NCBI RefSeq assembly: GCF_000744455.1
Contig: NZ_JQLY01000001.1
Location: 124,001 to 188,000, forward strand
DNA: 64,000 nt
Origin: Methanobacterium sp. SMA-27
GTDB lineage: Archaea; Methanobacteriota; Methanobacteria; Methanobacteriales; Methanobacteriaceae
Direction: 5' to 3'
Shown here: piece after piece, positions 49,783 through 58,766 of the stretch
Layout: each line of letters starts with the position of its first letter
Numbering within the stretch: position 1 is the stretch's first letter
Notes under the pieces: model-generated
What the model was told of the DNA's origin: nothing
Databases searched by the model: none
Seen by the model: the letters and a program-made list of their open reading frames with translations, nothing else
Program-made: the position numbers and the translations under genes

Positions 49783-50223
49783 ATGAGTTTTAAAAAATTG
49801 TCTTGTATTATGGAGGAACTCAAGATCTGTGCGGAGCAGGGAATGCCAATACTTATCGAGGGAAAAAAAGATGAAAAAGCTTTAAAATATCTTGGTATAG
49901 ATGGCAATTTCATTCAAGTCTCAGGCTCAGGATTAAAATTATTCGAAATAGCAGAGATAGCTGCAGAATCATCCTCTAAAGTTATTATACTTACCGACTT
50001 TGATAAAAAAGGCATAGAACTTGCCAAAAGACTTGCAGAGGATATACAAAGTCTTGGTTCTTACCCCAATCTTGAGATACGGAGAAAGATCATGGGTATT
50101 ACCAGGAAATTTATTAAAGATATTGAGAGCCTCCCAAGACATATGAAACAATTAGAACTCGAAGAATGCCCAAATGGTGTAAATGATAGTTACTATCATC
50201 AGCATTTCTGTTTCAGATACTGA
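49783..50223 (+). CDS. TOPRIM domain protein (UPF0292)
   Basis: A 146-residue stand-alone TOPRIM protein of the UPF0292 type, related to RNase M5/DnaG TOPRIM. Visible motifs are PILIEGKKDEKALKYLGI (the conserved glutamate) and VIILTDFDKKGIELAKRL (DxD). The short C-terminal part is polar. In archaea this gene is often next to dnaG, as here with 60 bp between them, so it may act in RNA or DNA processing with DnaG/exosome. Start ATG 49783 has only a weak site. Confidence 0.82.
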   Translation: MSFKKLSCIMEELKICAEQGMPILIEGKKDEKALKYLGIDGNFIQVSGSGLKLFEIAEIAAESSSKVIILTDFDKKGIELAKRLAEDIQSLGSYPNLEIRRKIMGITRKFIKDIESLPRHMKQLELEECPNGVNDSYYHQHFCFRY

Positions 50224-50287
50224 TGCCCAATGGCATGATATTACTAATATCATTACAAGTATCTAATACACTAAGGGAGGCCCAAAA

Positions 50288-51433
50288 ATGGGAAAAGAAG
50301 AAATAAGTACAACTAAATATCTCATTCACGCTCAAATTAATGCTAATGGTATTGTTGAAAAACCCGATGTTGTGGGGGCAATTTTTGGACAAACAGAGGG
50401 ACTTTTAAGCAATGACCTTGATTTAAGGGAATTACAGAAAACAGGAAGAATAGGTAGGATAAAAGTTAATATAAATTCCAAAGCAGGCCGGTCTAAAGGA
50501 GAAATAGTAATACCATCAAGTCTTGACCGAGTGGAGACAGCCATATTAGCCGCATCACTTGAAACTATCAATAGGGTTGGACCTTGCGAGGCTTATATAC
50601 AAGTTTCAAAGGTTGAAGATGTGAGGGCTGTAAAAAGAAGAAGAGTTGTTGACAGAGCAAAAGAACTCTACAAAGGAATGATGGAGGAAGTAACTCCTGA
50701 AAGCCTCAAAATGATAGAGGAAGTCAAGGAAGCAATGAGAATACATGAAATCGCAGAATATGGTGATGAAAGACTTCCAGCAGGTCCTAATGTAATATCT
50801 TCAGATGCAATACTAGTTGTTGAGGGTAGAGCCGATGTTTTAAATCTCCTTCGTTATGGTGTTAAAAATTCCATTGCTGTGGAGGGCGTAAGTGTTCCAA
50901 AAACTGTTGCAGAATTAACAAAACATAAAACAGTTACAGCATTCCTTGATGGTGATAGGGGTGGAGATCTTATATTGAAGGAACTGCTTCAAGTTGGAGA
51001 AGTTGATTACGTTACCAGAGCACCAAGAGGAAAAGAAGTAGAAGACCTTACTAAAGATGAGGTAATGGTTGCTCTCAGGGATAAGATTCCTGTAGAACAG
51101 ATTTATCAAGATGTGGGCGTTAAAGTTGAGAAGGTTGAACCAAAGGGCCCAGACAGGAACACAGTTTTAAAGGGAATATTAAAAGACCTAGAAGGATCTG
51201 GAAATGCAGAAATTTTAGACGACGCATTGAACATCTTAAAAGAAGTCAAAGTTGAAAATCTGTATGATGAACTTAAAACAGTTAACAACAGTGCATATGC
51301 AGTTGTATTTGACGGAGTCATAAGCCAAAGACTTATAGATATGGCCAAAGAAAAGGGTTTAAAACATATAGTGGCTGTTAGAATGAGCGAAGTTGTAAAA
51401 AAACCAAGCCCTATTAAAGTAATTACTAGATAA
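50288..51433 (+). CDS. dnaG: Archaeal DnaG-type primase
   Basis: DnaG homologue that in archaea mainly associates with the exosome (RNA degradation) and can also prime DNA. TOPRIM motifs: ILVVEGRADVLNLLRYG and TVTAFLDGDRGGDLILKEL, with YVTRAPRGKEVEDLT downstream; the N-terminal part has TKYLIHAQINANGIVEKP and GQTEGLL. Length 381 is within the shorter archaeal range. GGGAGG precedes ATG 50288. It runs towards a hairpin/T-tract that may end the transcript. Confidence 0.93.
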   Translation: MGKEEISTTKYLIHAQINANGIVEKPDVVGAIFGQTEGLLSNDLDLRELQKTGRIGRIKVNINSKAGRSKGEIVIPSSLDRVETAILAASLETINRVGPCEAYIQVSKVEDVRAVKRRRVVDRAKELYKGMMEEVTPESLKMIEEVKEAMRIHEIAEYGDERLPAGPNVISSDAILVVEGRADVLNLLRYGVKNSIAVEGVSVPKTVAELTKHKTVTAFLDGDRGGDLILKELLQVGEVDYVTRAPRGKEVEDLTKDEVMVALRDKIPVEQIYQDVGVKVEKVEPKGPDRNTVLKGILKDLEGSGNAEILDDALNILKEVKVENLYDELKTVNNSAYAVVFDGVISQRLIDMAKEKGLKHIVAVRMSEVVKKPSPIKVITR

Positions 51434-51494
51434 ATTTAATTAATTTGATGTTTAAATAATACATCAAGGAATTAGGATAGATGATAAAGACATT

Positions 51495-51540
51495 CAGGGA
51501 TAGATTGTAAGTTACGATCTAATCCCTGGGGGTATTTTTT
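51495..51540 (+). promoter_or_regulatory. Hairpin and T-tract in leader of the Lon-like gene
   Basis: An imperfect dyad from 51495 to 51528 (arms CAGGGATAGATTGT and ACGATCTAATCCCTG, one bulged A, one G-U pair, 5-nt loop AAGTT) makes a stem of about 14 bp. It is followed by GGGGGTATTTTTT and then the ATG at 51541. It could be a terminator for dnaG, an attenuator of the next gene, or both; the GGGGG is probably also the ribosome binding site. Confidence 0.6.
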
Positions 51541-53052
51541 ATGTATGTGAACATGAAAAAAGAGTTTTTAGGAGATATAACAACTACAAAAGACATAATT
51601 ATACCTAAAGATCCCCTTGAAAGAGTTATTGGACATGAAGATATTATTAAATTCGTTAAAATCGCAGCAAAACAAAGAAGAAACCTCTTGCTTGTAGGCC
51701 CTCCAGGAATTGGAAAATCATTAATAGCACAAGCAATATCATTTCATCTAGCAGATCCCAATGAGGAAATAACCGTTGTGAATAATCCTGAAAGACCTGA
51801 AAGACCATTTGTTGAAACAAAAACACGCAAAGAGATGGAAAACGAGAAAATAGATCTTGAAAGGGCAGAAGGCAATCTTGTTGACCCTGAAAATGTACCA
51901 GAAGCTGTTGCAGATAGATTAGGATTTAGATGTGTCAACTGTGGAGGGTATAATAATGCATATCAAAGTATATGTCCTAAATGTGGTGCTGATAAGTACT
52001 CCCATATAAACGCCCGGAGAAAACATTTAGGCGATCTTTTAGGCATGTTTGAAATGAATGAAGGCTCTGTAAATATACCACAAGAAAGGGTTACAACAAC
52101 CAGATTGAAAAATGGTAGAGAGGAAGTTGTTATTTATGAACGTGTAGACGGTGAAAGTATAAAGATACTTGACCAGCATGCACTTGAAAAGAGAAGAGAG
52201 CTGGTTGAAGAAAAGCCTAAAAATGTAATTGTACCGCTTGATAGGAAAGTATTCATTCAGGCTACTGGTGCAAGTGAAACAGAACTTCTGGGAGATGTTC
52301 GCCATGATCCATATGGAGGGCATCCGGAACTTGGAACTCAGCCATATGAACGTGTAGTTCCTGGAGCAATCCACGAAGCTCATGAAGGTGTTCTTTTTAT
52401 TGATGAAATAGTACATATAGCTCCTCTGCAGCGTTATATTCTCAGTGCTATGCAGGATAAAGTATTTCCAATAGTTGGGAGAAATCCACAAAGTGCTGGA
52501 AGCTCTGTGAAAGTTGATAATGTTCCGTGTGACTTTATTTTTATAGCAGCATGTAACATGAGGGATGTTCAATATATATTGCCACCATTACGTTCAAGAA
52601 TTCAAGGGGAGGGTTATGAAATCCTCATGCGTACTACAATGCCGGATACTGAAGAAAATCAGGCTAAAATTGCTCAATTTGTTGCTCAGGAAATTAAAAT
52701 GGATGGTAAGATTCCTCATGCAACTAGAAAGTCTATTAAACTATTGATCGGAGAGGCAAGGAGAAGAGCTGAGGCTATAGACGATAAAAAAAACTCATTA
52801 ACACTTAGATTAAGAGATCTAGGTGGGGTTGTGCGTATGGCTGGAGACATGGCAGTTATGGATGGGAGTGATTTAATAGGTGAAAATCATATGTCATTTG
52901 CCATAGAAAATGCTACTTCGATTGAAGATCAAATAATTAAGCGATACAAATCATTTGAAAATGCTATGCATAAGGATCTATCAAGTTCTCAACATATGGG
53001 TAGTGGAAAAACTAATAATCCAAATGAAAACGTTGACAGAAGTTATATGTAA
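51541..53052 (+). CDS. Lon-like AAA+ ATPase without protease domain, with zinc ribbon
   Basis: A 503-residue AAA+ protein most like archaeal LonB. Walker A GPPGIGKS is at residues 53-60, Walker B GVLFIDEI at about 283-290, and the LonB-type ALLGDVRHDPYGG-like segment (TELLGDVRHDPYGGHPELGT) and sensor/arginine-finger region LRSRIQGEGYEILMRTTMPD follow. Between Walker A and B, where LonB has its two membrane helices, this protein has a four-cysteine zinc ribbon (C131, C134, C145, C148) and no membrane segment. The C-terminal serine protease domain is absent: the protein ends shortly after the AAA lid. It is probably a soluble remodelling ATPase. Confidence 0.85.
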   Translation: MYVNMKKEFLGDITTTKDIIIPKDPLERVIGHEDIIKFVKIAAKQRRNLLLVGPPGIGKSLIAQAISFHLADPNEEITVVNNPERPERPFVETKTRKEMENEKIDLERAEGNLVDPENVPEAVADRLGFRCVNCGGYNNAYQSICPKCGADKYSHINARRKHLGDLLGMFEMNEGSVNIPQERVTTTRLKNGREEVVIYERVDGESIKILDQHALEKRRELVEEKPKNVIVPLDRKVFIQATGASETELLGDVRHDPYGGHPELGTQPYERVVPGAIHEAHEGVLFIDEIVHIAPLQRYILSAMQDKVFPIVGRNPQSAGSSVKVDNVPCDFIFIAACNMRDVQYILPPLRSRIQGEGYEILMRTTMPDTEENQAKIAQFVAQEIKMDGKIPHATRKSIKLLIGEARRRAEAIDDKKNSLTLRLRDLGGVVRMAGDMAVMDGSDLIGENHMSFAIENATSIEDQIIKRYKSFENAMHKDLSSSQHMGSGKTNNPNENVDRSYM

Positions 53053-53151
53053 ACAATGAATTCAAAAAAAATATAAACAAGACCAAAGATACACTAATAA
53101 TATAAATTATACGAAAATCATTAATAAATTCAATTAAACTATCACACTAAT

Positions 53152-54147
53152 ATGAATCCTTACTCAAATCAACACTGGAAAAATCTTGAAGGAGGTTCAG
53201 CAAATTTGCAAAGAGCAGTTCCTGATGAATCGGATTATATTCTTAGAGAGAATATATTAGACGCTTTTGACTTTCCAGAGATGATAGAAGATTATTTGAT
53301 CGAACTTGAGATAAGGAACTACTCAAAGAACACCATCAAAACTTATAGGTCTATAATTAATAATTTTCACAGATTTTTACAAAAAGAAGAAGATCTTCAC
53401 GATGAAAGACTTGTTTTAAGGGCATTTAAAAGGTACATACGCTACCTGAAACGTGAAAAAAATGTTTCACAGAACTATATTTACCTTGTGACAGTGGTTT
53501 CAAAGAAATTCTTTGAGTTTGGTGGCATTGGAGTTTTAAAAGATGTTAAAACTCCTAAAAGAACAAAGTCTCTTCCTAAATCTCTAAACGAAAATGAGGT
53601 AGTCAATTTAATTAATGCTATGGATAAAAATGGAGATGAAGGGGTTAAATCAGAACATTCAGAGTTTTTAAAACTTAGAAACAAGGTTATATTAGCTTTA
53701 CTGTACTCTTCTGGTCTGAGGGTTTCAGAATTAGTTAAACTTCATAGTGATAGTGTTGATTTAAGAGATAGAACTCTTAGAATTCGGGGAAAGGGTGAAA
53801 AAGATCGTATTGTTCTTTTTGATGAAGAAACTAAGGAATTACTCGAAGGTTATCTTTTAAAAAGAGGAGATCATAGTGATTATCTTTTTGTCAACAGATC
53901 AGGTAATCATTTAACTCCTAGATACATTCAAATGATGATTAAAGACTATGCAAAAGCTGCAGGTATTAAAAAGAGAGTAACTCCTCATATTTTAAGACAT
54001 TCATTTGCAACACACTTGTTAAAGAATGGTGTGGATATCAGAGCGATACAACAACTTTTGGGTCATGCTAATCTAAGTACTACACAGATATATACCAGTG
54101 TGGATATGCATACACTTAAAAATGTTTATGACCGGGCCAAAAACTAG
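53152..54147 (+). CDS. xerA: XerA-type tyrosine recombinase
   Basis: A 331-residue tyrosine recombinase. The N-terminal SAM-like core domain has [20 protein letters not shown]; the catalytic domain has Arg in [12 protein letters not shown], Lys in GKGEKDRIV, His-x-x-Arg in [14 protein letters not shown], His in [14 protein letters not shown] and the nucleophile tyrosine in the last. This is like archaeal XerA, which resolves chromosome dimers at dif. An extra N-terminal 25-30 residues precede the domain. No dif-like site is recognised nearby. It follows the AAA+ gene by 100 bp on the same strand. Confidence 0.9.
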   Translation: MNPYSNQHWKNLEGGSANLQRAVPDESDYILRENILDAFDFPEMIEDYLIELEIRNYSKNTIKTYRSIINNFHRFLQKEEDLHDERLVLRAFKRYIRYLKREKNVSQNYIYLVTVVSKKFFEFGGIGVLKDVKTPKRTKSLPKSLNENEVVNLINAMDKNGDEGVKSEHSEFLKLRNKVILALLYSSGLRVSELVKLHSDSVDLRDRTLRIRGKGEKDRIVLFDEETKELLEGYLLKRGDHSDYLFVNRSGNHLTPRYIQMMIKDYAKAAGIKKRVTPHILRHSFATHLLKNGVDIRAIQQLLGHANLSTTQIYTSVDMHTLKNVYDRAKN

Positions 54148-54718
54148 TTTTTTTTTTATGGATAATATGATAATTAGTTGAGATTTTTTTTTAAATTATA
54201 TTTTTTCAAATGTTGAACCAATAATAATAGGTTTAAATTTAGTAAAAAATCCTATTCAATATACAAAAATTGCAAAAGAAGCTATACTTTAAAGAGGACA
54301 TATACCTCAAATAATACAAATTCATGTATTGATGAGTTTTTCTATTTTTCACATATTCCTAATCCCCGGTCTATGTCCTAATAAAACATGGGAAAAGATT
54401 GAAATTTTTCTTGAATGATAATTTTTAGAATAATACTGGAATTTGATAAAATCTATAAATTCAAAATATGATATTGAAATGGTTCAAATTCCAATAAAAT
54501 TTTGAATACAAATAATCAATATAGATCAAAGAAAAAAAGTATTTATAATATTTTAACCTAATAATTAAAGGGAACACATATAGGTCCTTTCTGGGTGGGG
54601 AAACCAATTTTTACCATCCAAATATATTTAATCGTTTTTCTTTAAGTTATAACGATTTTTCACATTTAAATTTTAGACAATAGAGTTTAACCTTATTAAT
54701 AATGTTTGGAGGAATTTA
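54148..54718. promoter_or_regulatory. Intergenic region upstream of bioY with a spaced dyad
   Basis: About 570 bp without a gene. A perfect 7-bp inverted repeat AATCGTT (54630-54636) / AACGATT (54651-54657) with a 14-nt spacer lies 60 bp before bioY; the spacing resembles the BirA operator layout, though the sequence differs from the bacterial consensus. A T-rich stretch after the recombinase gene may end its transcript. Confidence 0.4.
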
Positions 54719-55381
54719 ATGGAGATAACAATTGATAATTACTTTGAAAAGAGACATTCACTTTTCAAATGGCGTACTGAAACTTCAAATGCTAACAAAC
54801 TAGTAATGGCCTTTTTTATGGCATGTATTACTGGACTTATGGCACAAATAATTATACCTCTACCATGGACTCCTGTACCTATAACTGCTCAGACTTTTGC
54901 TGTTTTAATTGCAGGAATACTTCTTGGAAGATACTGGGGAGGATTAAGCATGGTAATTTATTTGTTAATTGGATTTGTAGGTGTACCATGGTTTACAGGA
55001 ATGACAGGAGGTATTGGGGTAATTACTGGGGCTACAGGTGGCTTTTTAATCGGATTTATATTAACAGCATTATTCCTCGGATACTTTTCAGATAATTACA
55101 TCAATGCTAGAGGGTTTAAATCAATGCTGGTTTTATTACTAGTTTCAAACTTTGCATTTATCTATATACCTGGTTTGATTGGATTAGGTGCTTGGTTATA
55201 TGTTGTAAATGGTACAATACCAGGAATTTGGACATTACTTGTAATGGGTTTATTACCCTTCCTGATTGGTGATCTAATCAAAATTGGGGGAGCAGCTGCA
55301 CTTGCGAAGGCTGTAACGCCTAAAGAATCCTTCAATGATGGAGATAATCTGATTGATAATGGAAATTGGAGAATATTTTGA
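54719..55381 (+). CDS. bioY: BioY family biotin transporter
   Basis: Substrate-binding S component of an energy-coupling factor transporter for biotin. Six hydrophobic segments are visible, with the BioY signature PLPWTPVPITAQTFAVLIAG after the first helix and GIGVITGATGGFLIGFI; the N-terminus is unusually long and charged (ITIDNYFEKRHSLFKWRTE). No EcfA/EcfT genes are nearby, so it works alone or with a distant energising module. Strong GGAGGA before ATG 54719. The next gene overlaps its end. Confidence 0.9.
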   Translation: MEITIDNYFEKRHSLFKWRTETSNANKLVMAFFMACITGLMAQIIIPLPWTPVPITAQTFAVLIAGILLGRYWGGLSMVIYLLIGFVGVPWFTGMTGGIGVITGATGGFLIGFILTALFLGYFSDNYINARGFKSMLVLLLVSNFAFIYIPGLIGLGAWLYVVNGTIPGIWTLLVMGLLPFLIGDLIKIGGAAALAKAVTPKESFNDGDNLIDNGNWRIF

Positions 55382-55778
55382 TCCCATATGGATCAGAGCC
55401 CATCATCTCCTTTGTATGCAAGGATTTCAAGGTTATGGTTACAGTAAAGACTTTGAAAGACATATGGGGATGATTATTACCTTTTTAAATTCAAATCCTT
55501 CTACTCCAATTCAAATCATAACAAGCGTGGATGAAATCTGCTTCAAATGCCCATATTGTGTTGAAGGTAAGTGTGCTAAGGAATTAGGAATAGAAAAAAT
55601 TGATGAGTTTGTACTTGAACGTATAACAATAGTTGAAAATAAGATTTACTCCTTTGATAATGCAATAAAAATTGTAAACAATGATTTAGATCATAATGAT
55701 ATAATGATTATATGTGATAAATGCAGTTGGAAGGATAAATGTCTTTTTTTCATAGAAAATACAGGTTTGAAGGTGTGA
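55359..55778 (+). CDS. DUF1284 family cysteine-rich protein
   Basis: About 140 residues in DUF1284, possibly an iron-sulfur protein. It has the diagnostic IRAHHLLCMQGFQGYGYS, CFKCPYCVEGKCAKELG (four cysteines) and CDKCSWKDKCLFF (three cysteines), giving at least eight cysteines. The function is unknown. The start at ATG 55359 lies inside the last 23 nt of bioY, suggesting coupling, but an upstream ribosome binding site is weak so the start may be slightly different. Confidence 0.8.
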   Translation: MEIGEYFDPIWIRAHHLLCMQGFQGYGYSKDFERHMGMIITFLNSNPSTPIQIITSVDEICFKCPYCVEGKCAKELGIEKIDEFVLERITIVENKIYSFDNAIKIVNNDLDHNDIMIICDKCSWKDKCLFFIENTGLKV

Positions 55779-55883
55779 AAATAGAATCAATATTTTAATC
55801 CTATTAGGTTATTACTTCAGGCAATTTATTTTAGCATATTCGTTTACGATAAATATTTAAAAAAATTAATACAATAATATATT

Positions 55884-56267
55884 ATGGAAACTAAAAACTT
55901 GGTATATGTAATTATTTCTTTAGGGGGTATTGTGGCTATATTTAGTTTAGCAATTATTTATGGGCCTAGCTCAACCGATCAAAGTGGTAATGATGCTACA
56001 GAAACCCCAAGTAACATAATCATCATAGCCCATGAAACCTTAACTTGGACCAACTCAACAATTAAGGTAGGAAATAATGTAACATGGATAAACCATGACT
56101 TTGCTGTCAATCATGAGATAGTAAGTGATTCGGCCAATTATCCATTTGACAGTGGTGTTCTTAAAAACGGTCAAAGTTACAATTTAACCTTTACCCAACC
56201 AGGAACCTACAACTACCATGACAAACTAAACCCTAATTTGAAAGGTACAATAATCGTTGTAAAATAA
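55884..56267 (+). CDS. Membrane-anchored cupredoxin-like protein lacking usual ligands
   Basis: A 127-residue protein with an N-terminal signal/anchor helix (about residues 6-26), a Thr/Ser/Asn linker, and a cupredoxin beta-barrel (HETLTWTNSTIKVGNNVTWIN...GTIIVVK). One histidine is kept in VNHEIVS, but the second ligand cluster reads YNYHDKLNPNLKG, where the usual Cys, His and Met are Asp, Asn and Leu. It may bind Cu(II) in another way or have lost copper binding. It precedes the copper ATPase gene by about 160 bp on the same strand. Confidence 0.78.
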   Translation: METKNLVYVIISLGGIVAIFSLAIIYGPSSTDQSGNDATETPSNIIIIAHETLTWTNSTIKVGNNVTWINHDFAVNHEIVSDSANYPFDSGVLKNGQSYNLTFTQPGTYNYHDKLNPNLKGTIIVVK

Positions 56268-56455
56268 TAAACATCCCAAACAATAACTCTCTATTATGAT
56301 TGATATCAGTAATTCTTTTAAATTAAAATCCTGATATTTGGGGTAAGTTCGAGGATTGAGGGGTAAAAGGATTATAACCAGTTTCATTCAGAAATCAGAT
56401 TAATTTATATAAATTTGGGGGAGTTCAAATTAATCATGATGATTCTAAACATGAA

Positions 56456-58510
56456 ATGGAACATATGGATCATGAAGCTCATGAAAAAAAGGGTGATTGT
56501 GTTGTATGTGGAGGGGAACTGACTGAACAACACAGAATGGAAGGAGGACATGTCCATTCTGGAATGATTGATGATTTAAAAAAGAGATTCTGGATATCAA
56601 TACTATTTACCATACCTATTCTTATTTTATCGCCAACAATTCAAGGATTAGTTGGGTTAGGTAATTCATTCAGATTTACAGGAGATTTATACCTTCTTTT
56701 CGCCTTATCATCCATAGTTTATTTCTATGGTGGTTACCCATTTTTTAAAGGATTTTTCAACGAAATAAAATCCAGAACACCCGGAATGGATATGCTTATC
56801 TCAGTTGCTATCACCAGTGCCTATCTTTATAGCAGCGCAGTGGTTTTTGGTCTTATGGGAGAAGTTTTCTTCTGGGAACTTGCAACATTAATTGATATAA
56901 TGCTTATAGGGCACTGGCTGGAGATGAGATCTGTGATGGGTGCTTCAAAAGCACTTGAAGAACTTGTAAAACTCATGCCATCAAGCGCACATAAAATAAT
57001 ATCTGATGGAAGCACAATGGACATTCCTTTAAATGAACTTAGTGTGGAAGACCAAGTAATCATTAAACCTGGAGAAAAGGTACCAGTAGATGGGGAGATT
57101 ATCAAGGGAAGTACTTCTATTGATGAATCAATGCTTACTGGCGAATCAGTACCTGTTTTTAAGGAAATTGGTGCAGAAGTTATAGGTGGATCAATTAATG
57201 GAGATGGATCAGTTACAGTGGAAATTAAAAAAACTGGAAAGGATTCATTTCTTTCAAAAGTAATAACCCTTGTTGAAGAAGCTCAGGCCAGTAAATCAAA
57301 GACTCAGAACTTGGCTGACCGTTTTGCTACATGGCTAACCATAATAGCATTATCTGGTGGTTTTATAACTCTCTTAGTATGGTTGGGAGTTACAAATTTC
57401 GGATTTGAATTTGCTCTTGAGAGAGCTGTAACTGTAATGGTTATTGCATGTCCACATGCACTTGGACTTGCAGTACCTCTAGTTGTGGCTGTTTCAACTT
57501 CATTATCAGCACAAAATGGACTTTTAATAAGAAACCGTGCGTCCTTTGAAAAGTCACGAGATATTAATGCAATAATATTTGATAAAACAGGTACATTAAC
57601 AGAAGGAAAGTTTGGTGTAACTGATATAATATCTTTAAGTAATGAATACGATGAAAAAGATGTTTTAAAATATGCTGCCTCACTTGAATCATATTCCGAG
57701 CATCCTATTGCCAAAGGGGTTGTAAACTCTGCAAAAGAGACTTTTGACGTTGAAGACTTTAAATCAATCCCTGGAAAGGGTATTAAGGGTAAAATTAATG
57801 CAAAAAATGTTGAGGTAGTCAGTCCGGGATATCTAAAGGAACATAAAATCGATATTTCTAATGAACAGGTAGATAATCTATTGTCTGAAGGAAAAACAAT
57901 CGTCTTTGTAATTATTGAAGGAGAAATTATAGGTGTACTCGCACTAGCAGATATTATAAGAAAGGAATCCAAAGAAGCGATAAAACAATTTAAAGATATG
58001 GGAATCCAGTGCATGATGATTACGGGTGATAGAAAAGAGGTTGCAGAATGGGTGTCCAAAGAAATTGGACTTGATAAATATTATGCAGAAGTTTTACCAC
58101 AGGAAAAAGCAATGAAGGTTCGGGAAATTCAATCAGAAGGTCTGATTGTTGCCATGACAGGTGATGGAATTAACGATGCCCCTGCACTTGCTCAGGCCGA
58201 TGTTGGAATTGCAATTGGTGCAGGTACAGATGTAGCTATTGAAGCTGGTGATGTTGTCCTGGTTAAAAGCAACCCTCTTGATGCTGTTTACATAATAAAA
58301 CTTGCTAAAACAACCTATAAAAAAATGTTCCAAAATCTTGCATGGGGAGCAGGATACAACATTTTTGCAATTCCAATAGCCGCAGGTGTTCTTTATAGCT
58401 TCGGAATTCTTTTAACACCGGCAGCAGGAGTTATATTAATGTCAATGAGTACAATAATAGTGGCATTTAACTCAAGAACCCTTAAAATTGATAAAATTCA
58501 TGAAACATAA
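56456..58510 (+). CDS. copB: Copper-translocating P1B-type ATPase (CopB-like, CPH motif)
   Basis: P-type ATPase that exports copper or silver. A His/Met-rich N-terminus (EHMDHEAHEKK...HVHSG) with CVVCGG precedes eight predicted helices. The ion-binding helix has CPH (VMVIACPHALGLAVPLV), which is the P1B-3 class; the phosphorylation site is DKTGTLTEG, and MTGDGINDAPALAQADVGIA is intact. Length from ATG 56456 is 684. A GGGGGAG stretch at 56417-56423 is too far for that ATG but well spaced for an in-frame ATT at 56429, so the true start is open. Confidence 0.93.
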   Translation: MEHMDHEAHEKKGDCVVCGGELTEQHRMEGGHVHSGMIDDLKKRFWISILFTIPILILSPTIQGLVGLGNSFRFTGDLYLLFALSSIVYFYGGYPFFKGFFNEIKSRTPGMDMLISVAITSAYLYSSAVVFGLMGEVFFWELATLIDIMLIGHWLEMRSVMGASKALEELVKLMPSSAHKIISDGSTMDIPLNELSVEDQVIIKPGEKVPVDGEIIKGSTSIDESMLTGESVPVFKEIGAEVIGGSINGDGSVTVEIKKTGKDSFLSKVITLVEEAQASKSKTQNLADRFATWLTIIALSGGFITLLVWLGVTNFGFEFALERAVTVMVIACPHALGLAVPLVVAVSTSLSAQNGLLIRNRASFEKSRDINAIIFDKTGTLTEGKFGVTDIISLSNEYDEKDVLKYAASLESYSEHPIAKGVVNSAKETFDVEDFKSIPGKGIKGKINAKNVEVVSPGYLKEHKIDISNEQVDNLLSEGKTIVFVIIEGEIIGVLALADIIRKESKEAIKQFKDMGIQCMMITGDRKEVAEWVSKEIGLDKYYAEVLPQEKAMKVREIQSEGLIVAMTGDGINDAPALAQADVGIAIGAGTDVAIEAGDVVLVKSNPLDAVYIIKLAKTTYKKMFQNLAWGAGYNIFAIPIAAGVLYSFGILLTPAAGVILMSMSTIIVAFNSRTLKIDKIHET

Positions 58511-58546
58511 TATCGGAGAAATATCATTTATAATCGGAATGATTAA

Positions 58547-58766
58547 ATGTCAACTGGAATAGCTCATTATCCAATTTTTGGTACAGATATAGTTGCTATT
58601 ATTGGTACAACAGCATTTATCCTCTTTATATTTGTGGCATCAATTAAAACCTTAAAAAGACTCGTATTAAAAAAAGAAATAAAAATATAGCTCCCCAGTG
58701 GCATCATTGGATCGCAATCACTGCAATAGTTTAGTTATAATACATGTTGCAATACAATTTATTTAA
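58547..58766 (+). pseudogene. Frameshifted small two-helix membrane protein
   Basis: ATG 58547 gives 47 codons (MSTGIAHYPIFGTDIV..., one membrane helix, ...LKRLVLKKEIKI) to a stop at 58690. The same strand continues in other frames with IAPQWHHWIAITAIV and then LVIIHVAIQFI to a stop at 58766, which together would form a second helix with conserved-looking histidines. This suggests a ~70-residue membrane protein broken by two frame changes, the first in an A-rich tract. Its position 36 bp behind copB suggests it was part of the copper locus. Confidence 0.55.

Noticed and set aside
53152..54147. Mobile-element integrase in place of XerA
   Set aside because: The gene is intact and sits in a housekeeping neighbourhood without att duplications or cargo, and its layout fits the chromosomal XerA.
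57304..58059. 251-codon open frame opposite the copper ATPase
   Set aside because: Shadow of copB; Ser/Thr/Ile-rich without motifs, and the P-type ATPase reading is certain.
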